Below are positions 26,947 to 34,202 of a stretch of DNA of 38,604 bases, piece after piece. Position 1 is the first letter of the stretch, and each line of letters opens with the position of its first letter. The position numbers and the translations under genes are program-made. The notes under the pieces are model-generated. The model worked only from the letters and a program-made list of their open reading frames with translations, did no database searches and was not told where the DNA came from. Source of the stretch: a virus; the IMG/VR virus record IMGVR_UViG_3300050821_002205, positions 1-38,604 of that record, one strand, 5' to 3'.

Positions 26947-28710
26947 TTAGAGAACGTCAACCGACGACATGCTGATTTTCTGAATGCTGCCGCCGTCCGT
27001 GTACCAAAAATTGATGGTCGGCGAACCGCGGCCCCCGCGCACGATCGCGCCCGGGTCGAGAATTTGCAGATACCATCCCGTGTTCTGAATCGTGGCCGTC
27101 GCGCCGCTGTCGCCGGTCGCGCTGTTGAGCGCCGCCGACTGAGTGCCGCTCAACGACACGCCCTTAACGATCGAACCGAAATAGAGCCCTTGCTCAATCG
27201 GGCCGGTCGGCGGGCTGTTCTGCGTCGCGGCGTTGCCGACGAGCGCGTTGCGAATCAGGTTGAACCCGCGGGTAACGTACGGCACTGCCGGCACGGTCGC
27301 CATAAGATTCATGATTGCCAATTGGAATTGGCTGTTGAGGTAAACCTGATTGATGAAAGTGTCGAACCAACGGAACAAGCCCGAGATTTGGCCGGGCTGA
27401 TTCTGCGTAAATTTCTGGTTCGCAGTCGCGAACGAGGCATAGCAGTTGTACCCGTTGGCGACGAGGTTGTTGTACACCGTCTGATCGGTGACTTGCGCCA
27501 CGAGGCCGGCCTGACCGCGGAATGCCGCGACGGTGCGGCCGTTCTGTTGATTGAAATTGATCGACGCCGCAATCGCGGTTTGGAACGCCGCAATGACGCC
27601 CGACCCGCTGATATCGTACACGGGCATTACGCCCGTATCGTTGGCCGCGTTGACGATGTTGCCGAACGAACCGGTTGCATTCGGGTTCGTGGTCGGCGAG
27701 TTGTCCGAATCCTGCGCGACGTACAAATACCGATTGAGCGCGCCCGGGGTTTGGCACCACGCGGCGAACGCCTCTTTGTTGGCAAGCGTCTGTTCGCTGA
27801 CGGTCAAGAACGTACACCAATTTTGCGTTTGGCTCACGACGATTGCCATGAGCGCGGCCGGCGTCACGGCTGCCGCACCCTGCGACGTGACTGCGCCGGC
27901 AACGGCGGTCAGGTTGAGGCCCGTGGCGAGGGCGCCCACGGTCGCAAACCCAATAGTCGAATTGACGCCGGTCACGGGGCTCGTAATCACGAACGCATCG
28001 CGCAGCGTGTCGTAAGTGACGGTCGGCAAAATGGTCACGTCAGCGGCGCCGGTCGTAACGGTCGCGCTCGTGCTCACGTTGACGGTGCCGGTACCCGCGA
28101 GAACGGTGTACGTGCCGAATGACAGAATGGTTGCGGGGCCATCGACGCCCGCGCCGGTCAGCACGTCGCCGATATGCAGTTCGCCCGAGACGGTCGAGGC
28201 GATTGTCACGACGCCGGCCAACTGCGAGGCGGTACCGACGAACACGTTGCCGACCGTCTGCAATCCGGCCTGTATCAGTGTCGCGGCATTCGTGAAGCTC
28301 GTCGCGCCCGACAGGTTGATTGCCGCCGACACGGCTTGCGTGCCGTCAATGGTCACGGTGAGAGTGCCCGACAGCGCGTTCAACTGCGCGAGCGTCAACG
28401 ATGCGACACTGCCGCCGCGCAAGTACGCCGGCACATTGGCCGTGTTGTACTGCGCGAAATAGAGCGTACCGGGTAGCACGGTGCAATTGATGAATCCGGC
28501 GAAATAGACGTTGGCAAGCACCGTCTCGGCCGCGTTGGGCCCGAACCAATCCGAAACGTCGGTTGCGCTCGCGAAAGGCTGTACGGTGCCAATCGGTATC
28601 GAGGGGTCGTTCGTCAAATAAACCGAGTTGAGGCTTAGCGGGTTGCCGCCTGCGCCCAACACGCCCGGGATAACGTCTGCAAGGGCCGAGGCCGGTATTG
28701 ATGCTGTCAT
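26947..28710 (-). CDS. Contractile tail sheath protein (DUF3383-like) with inserted beta module
   Basis: A 587-residue sheath subunit of the DUF3383 family: VYLTNDPSIPIGTVQPFASATDVSDWFG at the N terminus, FINCTVLPGTLYFAQYNTANVPAYLRGG, then QTQNWCTFLTVSEQTLANKEAFAAWCQ, RYLYVAQDSD, FQLAIMNLMATVPAVPYVTRG and WYLQILDPGAIVRGGRGSP. This gene alone shows the tail is contractile. Residues about 159-226 are an inserted module (VVTIASTVSGELHIGDVLTG...GTGTVNVSTSA) with 22 nt identical to gpJ DNA; the module probably projects from the sheath surface. The ATG at 28710 has AGGA about 10 nt upstream; a promoter lies at 28770-28798. Confidence 0.9.
   Translation of the reverse strand: MTASIPASALADVIPGVLGAGGNPLSLNSVYLTNDPSIPIGTVQPFASATDVSDWFGPNAAETVLANVYFAGFINCTVLPGTLYFAQYNTANVPAYLRGGSVASLTLAQLNALSGTLTVTIDGTQAVSAAINLSGATSFTNAATLIQAGLQTVGNVFVGTASQLAGVVTIASTVSGELHIGDVLTGAGVDGPATILSFGTYTVLAGTGTVNVSTSATVTTGAADVTILPTVTYDTLRDAFVITSPVTGVNSTIGFATVGALATGLNLTAVAGAVTSQGAAAVTPAALMAIVVSQTQNWCTFLTVSEQTLANKEAFAAWCQTPGALNRYLYVAQDSDNSPTTNPNATGSFGNIVNAANDTGVMPVYDISGSGVIAAFQTAIAASINFNQQNGRTVAAFRGQAGLVAQVTDQTVYNNLVANGYNCYASFATANQKFTQNQPGQISGLFRWFDTFINQVYLNSQFQLAIMNLMATVPAVPYVTRGFNLIRNALVGNAATQNSPPTGPIEQGLYFGSIVKGVSLSGTQSAALNSATGDSGATATIQNTGWYLQILDPGAIVRGGRGSPTINFWYTDGGSIQKISMSSVDVL
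28033..28236 (-). repeat. Beta module copy 2 (in tail sheath gene)
   Basis: Encodes sheath residues 159-226 (VVTIASTVSGELHIGDVL, ILSFGTYTVL, GTGTVNVSTSA). Bases 28192-28213 equal 19283-19304 in the J gene, and the flanking DNA is also similar, indicating transfer of the module between genes within this lineage. Confidence 0.8.
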
Positions 28711-28769
28711 GTCGTTTTGTCCTAGACGTGCGTCACGGGGCTACCCCGAGAATAAGTGATTCAAGTCGC

Positions 28770-28798
28770 ATAATACGATTTTGGGTAGGTTATGGCAA
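28770..28798 (-). promoter_or_regulatory. Candidate strong promoter for tail genes
   Basis: On the minus strand TTGCCA (28798-28793, 5 of 6), a 17-nt spacer, TATTAT (28775-28770, 5 of 6). The predicted start near 28763 gives a leader of about 52 nt before the sheath ATG. A CGGGG-CTA-CCCCG hairpin (28736-28748) lies in that leader. The 79-nt gap is the longest within the head-tail operon apart from the HNH insertion. Confidence 0.55.
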
Positions 28799-29386
28799 TG
28801 GCGGCGCAAACCCGCCGTCGTCCTTAACGTCGATAGTGTTGACCGGCCCGACGACCGTGGCGTAAGTCTGCGCCGTCGTGGTCACGGGGTTGTATTGCAA
28901 CCGGGCCGTGACAATCCAACGGTCCTCGTACTGTTGCTCGGCGTTGTCCAAGGGCGCTCGCATGGGGTCGTCGGCGTAAAGCGGCTGACACACGGGCGCG
29001 AGCGCGACGCACCCGATATTGTCGCGCAAAAGCGTCGTGAGGATATCCGACCATTCGGACGCGCTCGGCCCGTACACGTCAATCTGCACGTCGAGTTGTT
29101 GACCTTGCTCGCTCGTCACGGGGCCGGGTGCCGGCGCCGGGCTACTCGTGCCGGCGAAATTGTCGATGTTGGTTCGCAATCGCTTTTTGGTAATTTCGGT
29201 CATGACCACGAAACCGACGGGGTACCCGGTTGGCGGGATAGTCGGCGGCATGGGCGTTCGGTTCGGGTAGCCGCGAATTACCTGCACGGCCGCGAGCCCG
29301 AGCATTGCGACGATGAAATTGCCGAGGGCCGTGATTACCTGCGACACGGTCGGCGTGACGGTCGCTTGAGGCGTGGGCGCGCTCAT
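28790..29386 (-). CDS. Phage neck terminator protein (gp12-like)
   Basis: A 198-residue tail/neck terminator: QVITALGNFIVAMLGLAAVQVIRGYPNRTPMP at the N terminus, then PPTGYPVGFVVMTEITKKRLRTNI, QLDVQIDVYGPSASEWSDILTTLLRDN, then the characteristic CQPLYADDPMRAPLDNAEQQYEDRW and NPVTTTAQ. The 'C-x-P-L-Y-A-D-D-P' segment is the family signature as I remember it. It caps the tail tube/sheath and docks it to the head connector. ATG 29386 overlaps the previous stop (ATGA). The 3' end contains the -35 of the sheath promoter. Confidence 0.78.
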   Translation of the reverse strand: MSAPTPQATVTPTVSQVITALGNFIVAMLGLAAVQVIRGYPNRTPMPPTIPPTGYPVGFVVMTEITKKRLRTNIDNFAGTSSPAPAPGPVTSEQGQQLDVQIDVYGPSASEWSDILTTLLRDNIGCVALAPVCQPLYADDPMRAPLDNAEQQYEDRWIVTARLQYNPVTTTAQTYATVVGPVNTIDVKDDGGFAPPLP

Positions 29387-29811
29387 GGCGGGCCGCCGGG
29401 TACAACGGTCGGCGTGTCAGTCTGCAAGCAAACGTAGACTTTTGTCCAACCGCCGTTTTCGACGTTCCAAGGGCCGTCGGGTTCAATGACTTTCCAATTT
29501 TGCACGGGCTCGCCTTGAAAGGTTCGGAACTGCAAAAGGTCGCCGCCCTTGGCCTGCACGCGCACAATGCCCTGCGTGTTGCCGTACATATAGACGGTGC
29601 GAAACACGCCCGTCAAATTCAATTTCTCGACGTGGCGCAGGCCCTCGCGGTCGAGCGGCTGTATCTGAATTCGCACGGCGACGCCCGCCGCGTAGCCCGG
29701 CGTCTGTGAGAAATCCGCGTTGCTCGTCGGCCCTGTGCTCTTGAGGTACAACGCCGTGCGATCGGGGTTTACCGAGTTGATTGCGGGCCGCACTATGCCG
29801 TGTAAGTTCAC
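29383..29811 (-). CDS. Head-tail joining (neck) protein, family unrecognised
   Basis: A 142-residue protein starting at GTG 29811, which overlaps the upstream stop (GTGA, 29808-29811). Sequence: MNLHGIVRPAINSVNPDRTALYL at the N terminus, a central VAVRIQIQPLDREGLRHVEKL, then GVFRTVYMYGNTQGIVRVQAKGG and VIEPDGPWNVENGGWTKVYVC, giving mainly beta structure. It lies between the HK97 gp10-like protein and the neck terminator, the normal slot for a head-closure or neck protein. Similar sequences occur in related myoviruses without assigned function, as far as I recall. Confidence is good for the gene, low for its function. Confidence 0.7.
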   Translation of the reverse strand: MNLHGIVRPAINSVNPDRTALYLKSTGPTSNADFSQTPGYAAGVAVRIQIQPLDREGLRHVEKLNLTGVFRTVYMYGNTQGIVRVQAKGGDLLQFRTFQGEPVQNWKVIEPDGPWNVENGGWTKVYVCLQTDTPTVVPGGPP

Positions 29812-30320
29812 TTGTCCACAACCTCGTAATCGGGGGCTCGCTGCATGTCGCCCGAGTCAACGAGCGGCTTGTCAAAGCCCTTAATTTTCACCGTCAACGG
29901 CGCGTTCGCCGGGCTCGTCCATTGCGCAATAGCGTTCTCTAAGTCGTCGCGCATGTCCTGCCCGAGCAACGCGAGCGCCTTGCGGCCATCATAGTCGGTT
30001 GCAATGACGGCCTTGCCAAGTTTCGCGCCCCAATCTTTCGACTTGCGGGCAATTGTCGTGCGGAACGCCGGGCGCGCGGGGGCGCGAGACGTGCCGTACT
30101 CAGCCCAAAATGCGGCTTGGGCAATCGGTATCGAGGGCACAACTGTCGGCGTCGCCTTGCTGCCGACGGCCTTTAGAAACCGCGCGTTGGTGCGCTCGGG
30201 GTATCGAGCACCCGCAAGGAACCCCATACGCAGAACGCCGCCGCTCGTGATTTTCCGCTCGATAGATCGCAACGCCAAATCGAGTTTCTTGCCGCCGACG
30301 ACTTTATTGACCGAGGCCAT
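29808..30320 (-). CDS. HK97 gp10-like neck/tail-completion protein
   Basis: A 170-residue protein with the gp10-like pattern: KKLDLALRSIERKITSGGVLRMG, then AEYGTSRAPARPAFRTTIARK, then LLGQDMRDDLENAIAQWTSPANAPLTVKIKG, then KPLVDSGDM. The 'A-F-x-E-Y-G-T...P-A-R-P-F' and 'T-V-x-x-K-G-x-x-x-P-L-v-D-S-G' segments are typical of virion-morphogenesis (neck/tail completion) proteins. It connects head and tail. ATG 30320; overlaps the DUF4054 gene by 17 nt. No inserted module. Confidence 0.82.
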   Translation of the reverse strand: MASVNKVVGGKKLDLALRSIERKITSGGVLRMGFLAGARYPERTNARFLKAVGSKATPTVVPSIPIAQAAFWAEYGTSRAPARPAFRTTIARKSKDWGAKLGKAVIATDYDGRKALALLGQDMRDDLENAIAQWTSPANAPLTVKIKGFDKPLVDSGDMQRAPDYEVVDK

Positions 30321-31083
30321 TGCCGCCGCCTCGACGACCGAACCCGAAACCGCCTAAACCGAACAGCGGGTCGTATGCGCCCGGCGGCGCGGCCACGAAC
30401 AAACCGGTTCGATACTTGGCCGTCATTGTCCAATAGTCCGCGCCGTATTTCGTCTGCACAAAATAGGCTTGGTTCGCGTTGGCCGGCGCTTCCCATTGCG
30501 CGGACACGGACACGTCGCCCTCGCTCGCGTCGCTGATCCGACCGACCACGCCGAGGGGCTGTATGATGTTCGGCACGCCGGCAACAATCATCGACTCGGC
30601 CGTAACCGCCTGCGTCGGGCCGTTGACCGTATAAGTACCGAGGCCGCCCGTACCTGTGCCGAGTCCCGTGATTGCGGTACCCGGGACAATCAACGAGCCG
30701 CCGACGCTCGGGCCGTCGTACAGCACAGAGCCGACCGTGAGCGCGCCGCCGGTCACTGCCGACACTGTCGCCGTGTTGCCGGCAATCGCTACGGTACCGG
30801 AGAAAAACGGGTTGCCGATTCCGCCGTCGTTCACGCCTTGGTGAATCGCCGCAATATGCGCGGTCAGCAAATACAAAAGGAACATGCGTTGATTGGCGTC
30901 CTTGACGCGCGAGCAACACGTGTTGTTGAGCAAGAACGTTGCGCCAACGAAATCGTTTGCGAGCGCCTGCGGCGTCGCGTTGTTGATGCCCGTAAATTCC
31001 GGGTACGACGCCAAGAACTCGGCCGCCGCATACGCGACGATACCGAACACAGGTTGAACAGTCGTACACGGATTTACGGGCAT
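30304..31083 (-). CDS. DUF4054-type head-tail adaptor with inserted beta module
   Basis: A 259-residue adaptor. Residues 1-90 hold the DUF4054-like helical part (FLASYPEFTGI, FLLNNTCCSRVKDANQRMFLLYLLTAHIAAI) and residues about 180-235 the rest (GRISDASEGDVSVSAQWEAP, then ANQAYFVQTKYGADYWTMT, and RTGLFVA). Between them (93-169) a beta module has been inserted in the loop: VAIAGNTATVSAVTGGALTVG, then TAITGLGTGTGGLGTYTV. The usual family member is about 120-170 residues, so the insertion explains the length. The C-terminal 25 residues are Gly/Arg-rich. ATG 31083; 3 nt after the previous stop. Confidence 0.8.
   Translation of the reverse strand: MPVNPCTTVQPVFGIVAYAAAEFLASYPEFTGINNATPQALANDFVGATFLLNNTCCSRVKDANQRMFLLYLLTAHIAAIHQGVNDGGIGNPFFSGTVAIAGNTATVSAVTGGALTVGSVLYDGPSVGGSLIVPGTAITGLGTGTGGLGTYTVNGPTQAVTAESMIVAGVPNIIQPLGVVGRISDASEGDVSVSAQWEAPANANQAYFVQTKYGADYWTMTAKYRTGLFVAAPPGAYDPLFGLGGFGFGRRGGGNGLGQ
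30577..30807 (-). repeat. Beta module copy 3 (in DUF4054 adaptor gene)
   Basis: Encodes residues 93-169 (GTVAIAGNTATVSAVTGG, LTVGSVLYDG, ITGLGTGTGGLGTYTV). The pattern 'v-s-a-v-G-L-vG-x-v-x-G-...-T-x-I-x-LGTGTGG-GTYTV' is the clearest form of the module. Confidence 0.75.
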
Positions 31084-31086
31084 GGC

Positions 31087-31566
31087 TTACATTTCCTCGC
31101 GTTCGAGCGGCTTGACGCCGGGTACAATCGTCTTGGTCGAGTCAATCGGCTCGAACACGGTTGGCGTCTTGGTGCTCTCAGCGATGCGCAACGCTGCGCT
31201 CGCCTCGTCGCCCGAGGCAACCTCGAACAACAATTGATTCTTGAGCAACCACGAGTTCTTGTGCTCGGCTTTCCAACGTTCCCACAACGCCTTGGGCACG
31301 CCGCGGTTGAGGTACGGCTGAGTGTTCATACCGTGGGGCACGCCGCTCGAACTCTTGGACGCGATCAATTGCTTGCGCATCTCGAACGAGTAATGGTTCC
31401 AACCCCGGATGAAATGGAACGCGTAGTCGTCGCCGCGCTCGTTGATTGGTACCATTTTGCCGTCTTTGCCCTCAGGCACAAGTTTCTGATAGCCAACCTC
31501 AATTTTGAGGCCGGCCGGCAGTTTGCACCCTATGGTCACTGTCGCCTTATTCCTATCTTCGCTCAT
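31087..31566 (-). CDS. Hypothetical head-tail region protein (159 aa)
   Basis: A 159-residue acidic-basic protein. The start chosen is ATG 31566 (MSEDRNKATVTIGCKLPAGL), with AGGAG in the preceding 15 nt; 35 residues further upstream in frame are shadow. Features: KIEVGYQKLVPEGKDGKM, DDYAFHFIRGWNHYSFEMRKQLI, YLNRGVPKALWERWKAEHK and LRIAESTKTPTVFEPID. It lies between a cement protein and the DUF4054 adaptor. Proteins of this look occur at the same place in other phages as unknowns; a small virion or capsid-stabilising component is possible. Confidence 0.75.
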   Translation of the reverse strand: MSEDRNKATVTIGCKLPAGLKIEVGYQKLVPEGKDGKMVPINERGDDYAFHFIRGWNHYSFEMRKQLIASKSSSGVPHGMNTQPYLNRGVPKALWERWKAEHKNSWLLKNQLLFEVASGDEASAALRIAESTKTPTVFEPIDSTKTIVPGVKPLEREEM

Positions 31567-31583
31567 GTTCCTAACTCCTATCG

Positions 31584-32177
31584 CTATGGTGTAAATTTCG
31601 CATTCGACGAGACAATCGCCAGTTCGCCCGGGCCATTCTGAGAACACACGAGCCACGGTGTAAGCTCGCAATCCGCAGACGGCCCCGATACGGCCGAACC
31701 ATCAACAAGACTAGCATATACCGGATTGCCATAGAGCGCGCCGCCGGCAAAGCGTAGCCAAAAATTACCGCTCGCGTGCAGCGTGACCACGAGGCCCGGC
31801 CGAATACGCAGCCCGCCACACGGCGCAATCGTTGGGTCGAAAAACTCCCACGTCCAAGCCGCTTGAGGCCCTGCAAGCCCACGAGGGCCGCCCACGACGC
31901 CGCCGTTGACGGGGTTCAACGAGCGCAGCGGAATCACAATGCCGATTTTGTCCGTGGCGTCGAGGCGGGTGTTGTTCACGAGGCCGGTTGCGGAACTGAG
32001 CCAACCGAATCGGCCTTGAATGGTGCCGGGCGAGTTCGAGCGCGGCGCGCCCGGGCCGGCCGTGACCGACGCGAACGGCGCGCGCGGTTCGAGGTTCTGC
32101 GCTATGGGCGCAGATGCGAAAGCGCCCTCGTACATTGCTGTAGCGAGGGCGCCGGTTTGCGAGTTACAGCAACCCAT
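31584..32177 (-). CDS. Structural cement (capsid decoration) protein, Gp24-like
   Basis: A 197-residue protein with the cement-protein pattern: MYEGAFASAPIAQ, SVTAGPGAPRSNSPGTIQGRFGWLSSATGLVNNTR, IGIVIPLRSLNP, then GLRIRPGLVVTLHASGNFWLRFAGGALYGNPVYASLVDGSAVSG, and TPWLVCSQNGPGELAIVSSNAKF at the end. The family stabilises capsids by clamping major capsid subunits. ATG 32177. It lies immediately downstream of the major capsid gene; a second, related cement gene lies immediately upstream (33264-34172). Confidence 0.8.
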   Translation of the reverse strand: MGCCNSQTGALATAMYEGAFASAPIAQNLEPRAPFASVTAGPGAPRSNSPGTIQGRFGWLSSATGLVNNTRLDATDKIGIVIPLRSLNPVNGGVVGGPRGLAGPQAAWTWEFFDPTIAPCGGLRIRPGLVVTLHASGNFWLRFAGGALYGNPVYASLVDGSAVSGPSADCELTPWLVCSQNGPGELAIVSSNAKFTP

Positions 32178-32192
32178 GTCGGGCGGGGCGGC

Positions 32193-33227
32193 TTATGCCC
32201 CCAAGTACGAGACGACGAACGCCGGGCGGTAGAAAATCGCGCCCCATGCGCCCTGAGACTTTTTCTGTTCCCAAGACGAGGTTTTCGTCACGATCGCGTG
32301 CGCGCGCATTTTCTCGGTGAACGCACACTCGACGGTGCGCTGACCCTCGACGCTGTCCGCGATCAACTGCACGAACTCGGTGCCGCCGCCGTTCCCGCCG
32401 CCGCTGATTGCGAACTCGGGAATGGTGACAATTTTCAGGTTCGGGAAGTTCGTTTTGATCTGCGTGTACACGTTCACGTTGTACGTGTTCGTGTTGTTCA
32501 GATTCATCGCGTTGCCGGGGCTGATACCCATTGTGAAAGCCGACTCAGCATCAATCAAGCCTTGGCCCTGAATGACGAGTTGCTGCACGAGGCGCAGAAT
32601 GTCGGCGTAGATGAAATCGCCCGACGCACCGAACCACGTGCCCGTGGGCGCCAGCGAGGCCGGCAAGCTCGGGTCGTTCGTTCCGCCGTACAACTGCAAG
32701 CCCTGCACGCCGTACAGGTACACGAAATTCTGATACTTTTTCAGCGCCAGAATTGAGCCCTCATTCACCTTTGAGGCCCAATCGACTTTGGCCTCGGACA
32801 TGCGCGCAAGCTCGCGCTCGCCCCAACGCGTGTTGGTCTGGTAGTGGTAGCTCTGACGCTGCGGGAAATTGACGTTCGCGTTGCTCATTCCGTCTTGCGA
32901 GAAATCGCCGTACGAGGAAACCTCGCCCGTGCGCTCGACGGTGATGAACATGGCCGTATCGCTGACCCACGTACCCTTTTTCGTTTCGCCGTACAGTTCG
33001 ACGGCCTTGACCGGGGCAACAACGATTTCGATGTTGTTGGGGTCAACGTAGGTCGTGAACAAGGACGGAATGCCCGCATTGGCCGCGGTCACGAGCGCCA
33101 GCTGTGCGTCGAGGGCAACCGACCGGTCAATCAACTGCATGCCGCGCGCTTCCTGCGCCAATCCGGCCATGTAGTGAATTCCGTACCGGCGGCCCAAGTC
33201 TGCGTGGTCGAGTGCAATGCGATTCAT
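32193..33227 (-). CDS. Major capsid protein (DUF2184-like)
   Basis: A 344-residue HK97-fold major capsid protein of the DUF2184 group: ALVTAANAGIPSLFTTYVDPN near the N terminus, KKGTWVSDTAMFITVERTGEVSSYGDFSQDG, then NFPQRQSYHYQTNTRWGERELARM, GILALKKYQNFVYLYGVQGLQLYG (family-typical), TMGISPGNAMNLNN and RMRAHAIVTKTSSWEQKKSQGAWGAIFYRP near the C terminus. It forms the icosahedral shell. ATG 33227 follows an AGGA (about 9 nt upstream) in a leader (AGGACACACGAAC) nearly identical to that of the next cement gene. Confidence 0.92.
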   Translation of the reverse strand: MNRIALDHADLGRRYGIHYMAGLAQEARGMQLIDRSVALDAQLALVTAANAGIPSLFTTYVDPNNIEIVVAPVKAVELYGETKKGTWVSDTAMFITVERTGEVSSYGDFSQDGMSNANVNFPQRQSYHYQTNTRWGERELARMSEAKVDWASKVNEGSILALKKYQNFVYLYGVQGLQLYGGTNDPSLPASLAPTGTWFGASGDFIYADILRLVQQLVIQGQGLIDAESAFTMGISPGNAMNLNNTNTYNVNVYTQIKTNFPNLKIVTIPEFAISGGGNGGGTEFVQLIADSVEGQRTVECAFTEKMRAHAIVTKTSSWEQKKSQGAWGAIFYRPAFVVSYLGA

Positions 33228-33263
33228 GTTCGTGTGTCCTATGTTCTCAGTTCAAATCAGAAA

Positions 33264-34172
33264 TTAGACGGCCGCCGCGGAAATCTTCGCGATGCCGGCG
33301 CCGGTCAAAGTGATCGGGCCGACGGTCCAACCCGTTGCAATCGTGTTCGCCGGGCCCGTGATGATTTCCGAGGCGGTATGGAACGGTACGCCGCCCGGGA
33401 TATCGAGCAAGTACGTTCCGACGCCGCCGGCCGGGCCGCTCAACTGTTGGGCAATCGTGGTGCCCGCAGTTACGCCGGTTCCGGTAATCGTGTCGCCGGC
33501 TGACAGACTGCCGGTTACAAGCGCGGTCACGTTCAACACGTCGCTCGCGGTCGTCGCGGCCTGCGTGGCGATTGTGCCCGGGGCAGTGCTGAGGCTGTAC
33601 GTGCTGCCGACAGCGCCGGGCAACCCGGTCAACTGCGCCAGAATAGTCGTGCCGCCCGTGACGGTCGCAGACGTGACCACGTCGCCCGGCAGGATGATTC
33701 CCGACGTGTTCGTGACAACCGTCATGACGTTCGTCGCGAACGACGCGGTACCCGTGAAACCGACTTCGCCGGTTACGGTGTTGGTCGTCTGCATCTGCGG
33801 TTCGCCGGTAACTTCGTCGGCGTAAACCTGCGCGAGCGCCGTTGCGCCCTCGGCGAAGTACGCCCAAAAGTCGCCGCCGTTGAAACCCGTGACCATGAAC
33901 CCTTCCGGTACGACGAGCGTTGCCTCGCCGAGAAATTGGGTAATGAGGGCTTGCTCATTGCGGCCGAGGAAAGCGATTTGCCAACCGCTGACGAACGACT
34001 GCGAGGTTTGACCCGCGGGGCCGACCCAAAAGAAATTGCCAACCGTGAGGCCGCCGACCGGGGCGACGAGCGCGCCTTGCGCGGCCGTGACCGAGGAAAA
34101 CGGGTTGGTGCTTGCGAAATCGCCGAGCACGCCCGGGGCCTGATTCAGATTGACGACTTTTTGAAAACTCAT
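33264..34172 (-). CDS. Cement/decoration protein paralogue with two tandem beta modules
   Basis: A 302-residue protein. Residues 1-125 parallel the neighbouring cement protein: PGVLGDFASTNPFSSVTAAQGALVAPVGGLTVGNFFWVGP, then WQIAFLGRNEQALITQFLGEATL and VPEGFMVTGFNGGDFWAYFAEGATALAQVYADEVTG. Residues 138-206 and 207-271 are two beta modules in tandem (FATNVMTVVTNTSGIILPG; LNVTALVTGSLSAGDTITG). A short C-terminal strand set follows. It probably decorates capsid capsomers, the modules pointing outward. ATG 34172 with AGGA upstream (AGGACATACGAAC). It lies between scaffold and capsid genes. Confidence 0.75.
   Translation of the reverse strand: MSFQKVVNLNQAPGVLGDFASTNPFSSVTAAQGALVAPVGGLTVGNFFWVGPAGQTSQSFVSGWQIAFLGRNEQALITQFLGEATLVVPEGFMVTGFNGGDFWAYFAEGATALAQVYADEVTGEPQMQTTNTVTGEVGFTGTASFATNVMTVVTNTSGIILPGDVVTSATVTGGTTILAQLTGLPGAVGSTYSLSTAPGTIATQAATTASDVLNVTALVTGSLSAGDTITGTGVTAGTTIAQQLSGPAGGVGTYLLDIPGGVPFHTASEIITGPANTIATGWTVGPITLTGAGIAKISAAAV
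33360..33554 (-). repeat. Beta module copy 5 (cement protein, C-terminal)
   Basis: Encodes residues 207-271: LNVTALVTGSLSAGDTITG, VTAGTTIAQQL and GGVGTYLLD. It is tandem to copy 4. Confidence 0.72.
33555..33761 (-). repeat. Beta module copy 4 (cement protein, N-terminal)
   Basis: Encodes residues 138-206: FATNVMTVVTNTSGIILPG, VTGGTTILAQL and GSTYSLSTAPG. Less tightly conserved than copies 1-3. Confidence 0.7.
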
Positions 34173-34202
34173 GTTCGTATGTCCTGTGCTTGAAATCGAA
34201 AA

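Noticed and set aside
26923-28122. Long plus-strand open frame opposite the sheath gene
   Set aside because: Arg-rich composition without domains or ribosome site; the opposite strand encodes a clear sheath protein.
30469-31641. Plus-strand open frame of 390 codons across the neck genes
   Set aside because: Spans several well-supported minus-strand genes and has shadow-frame composition.
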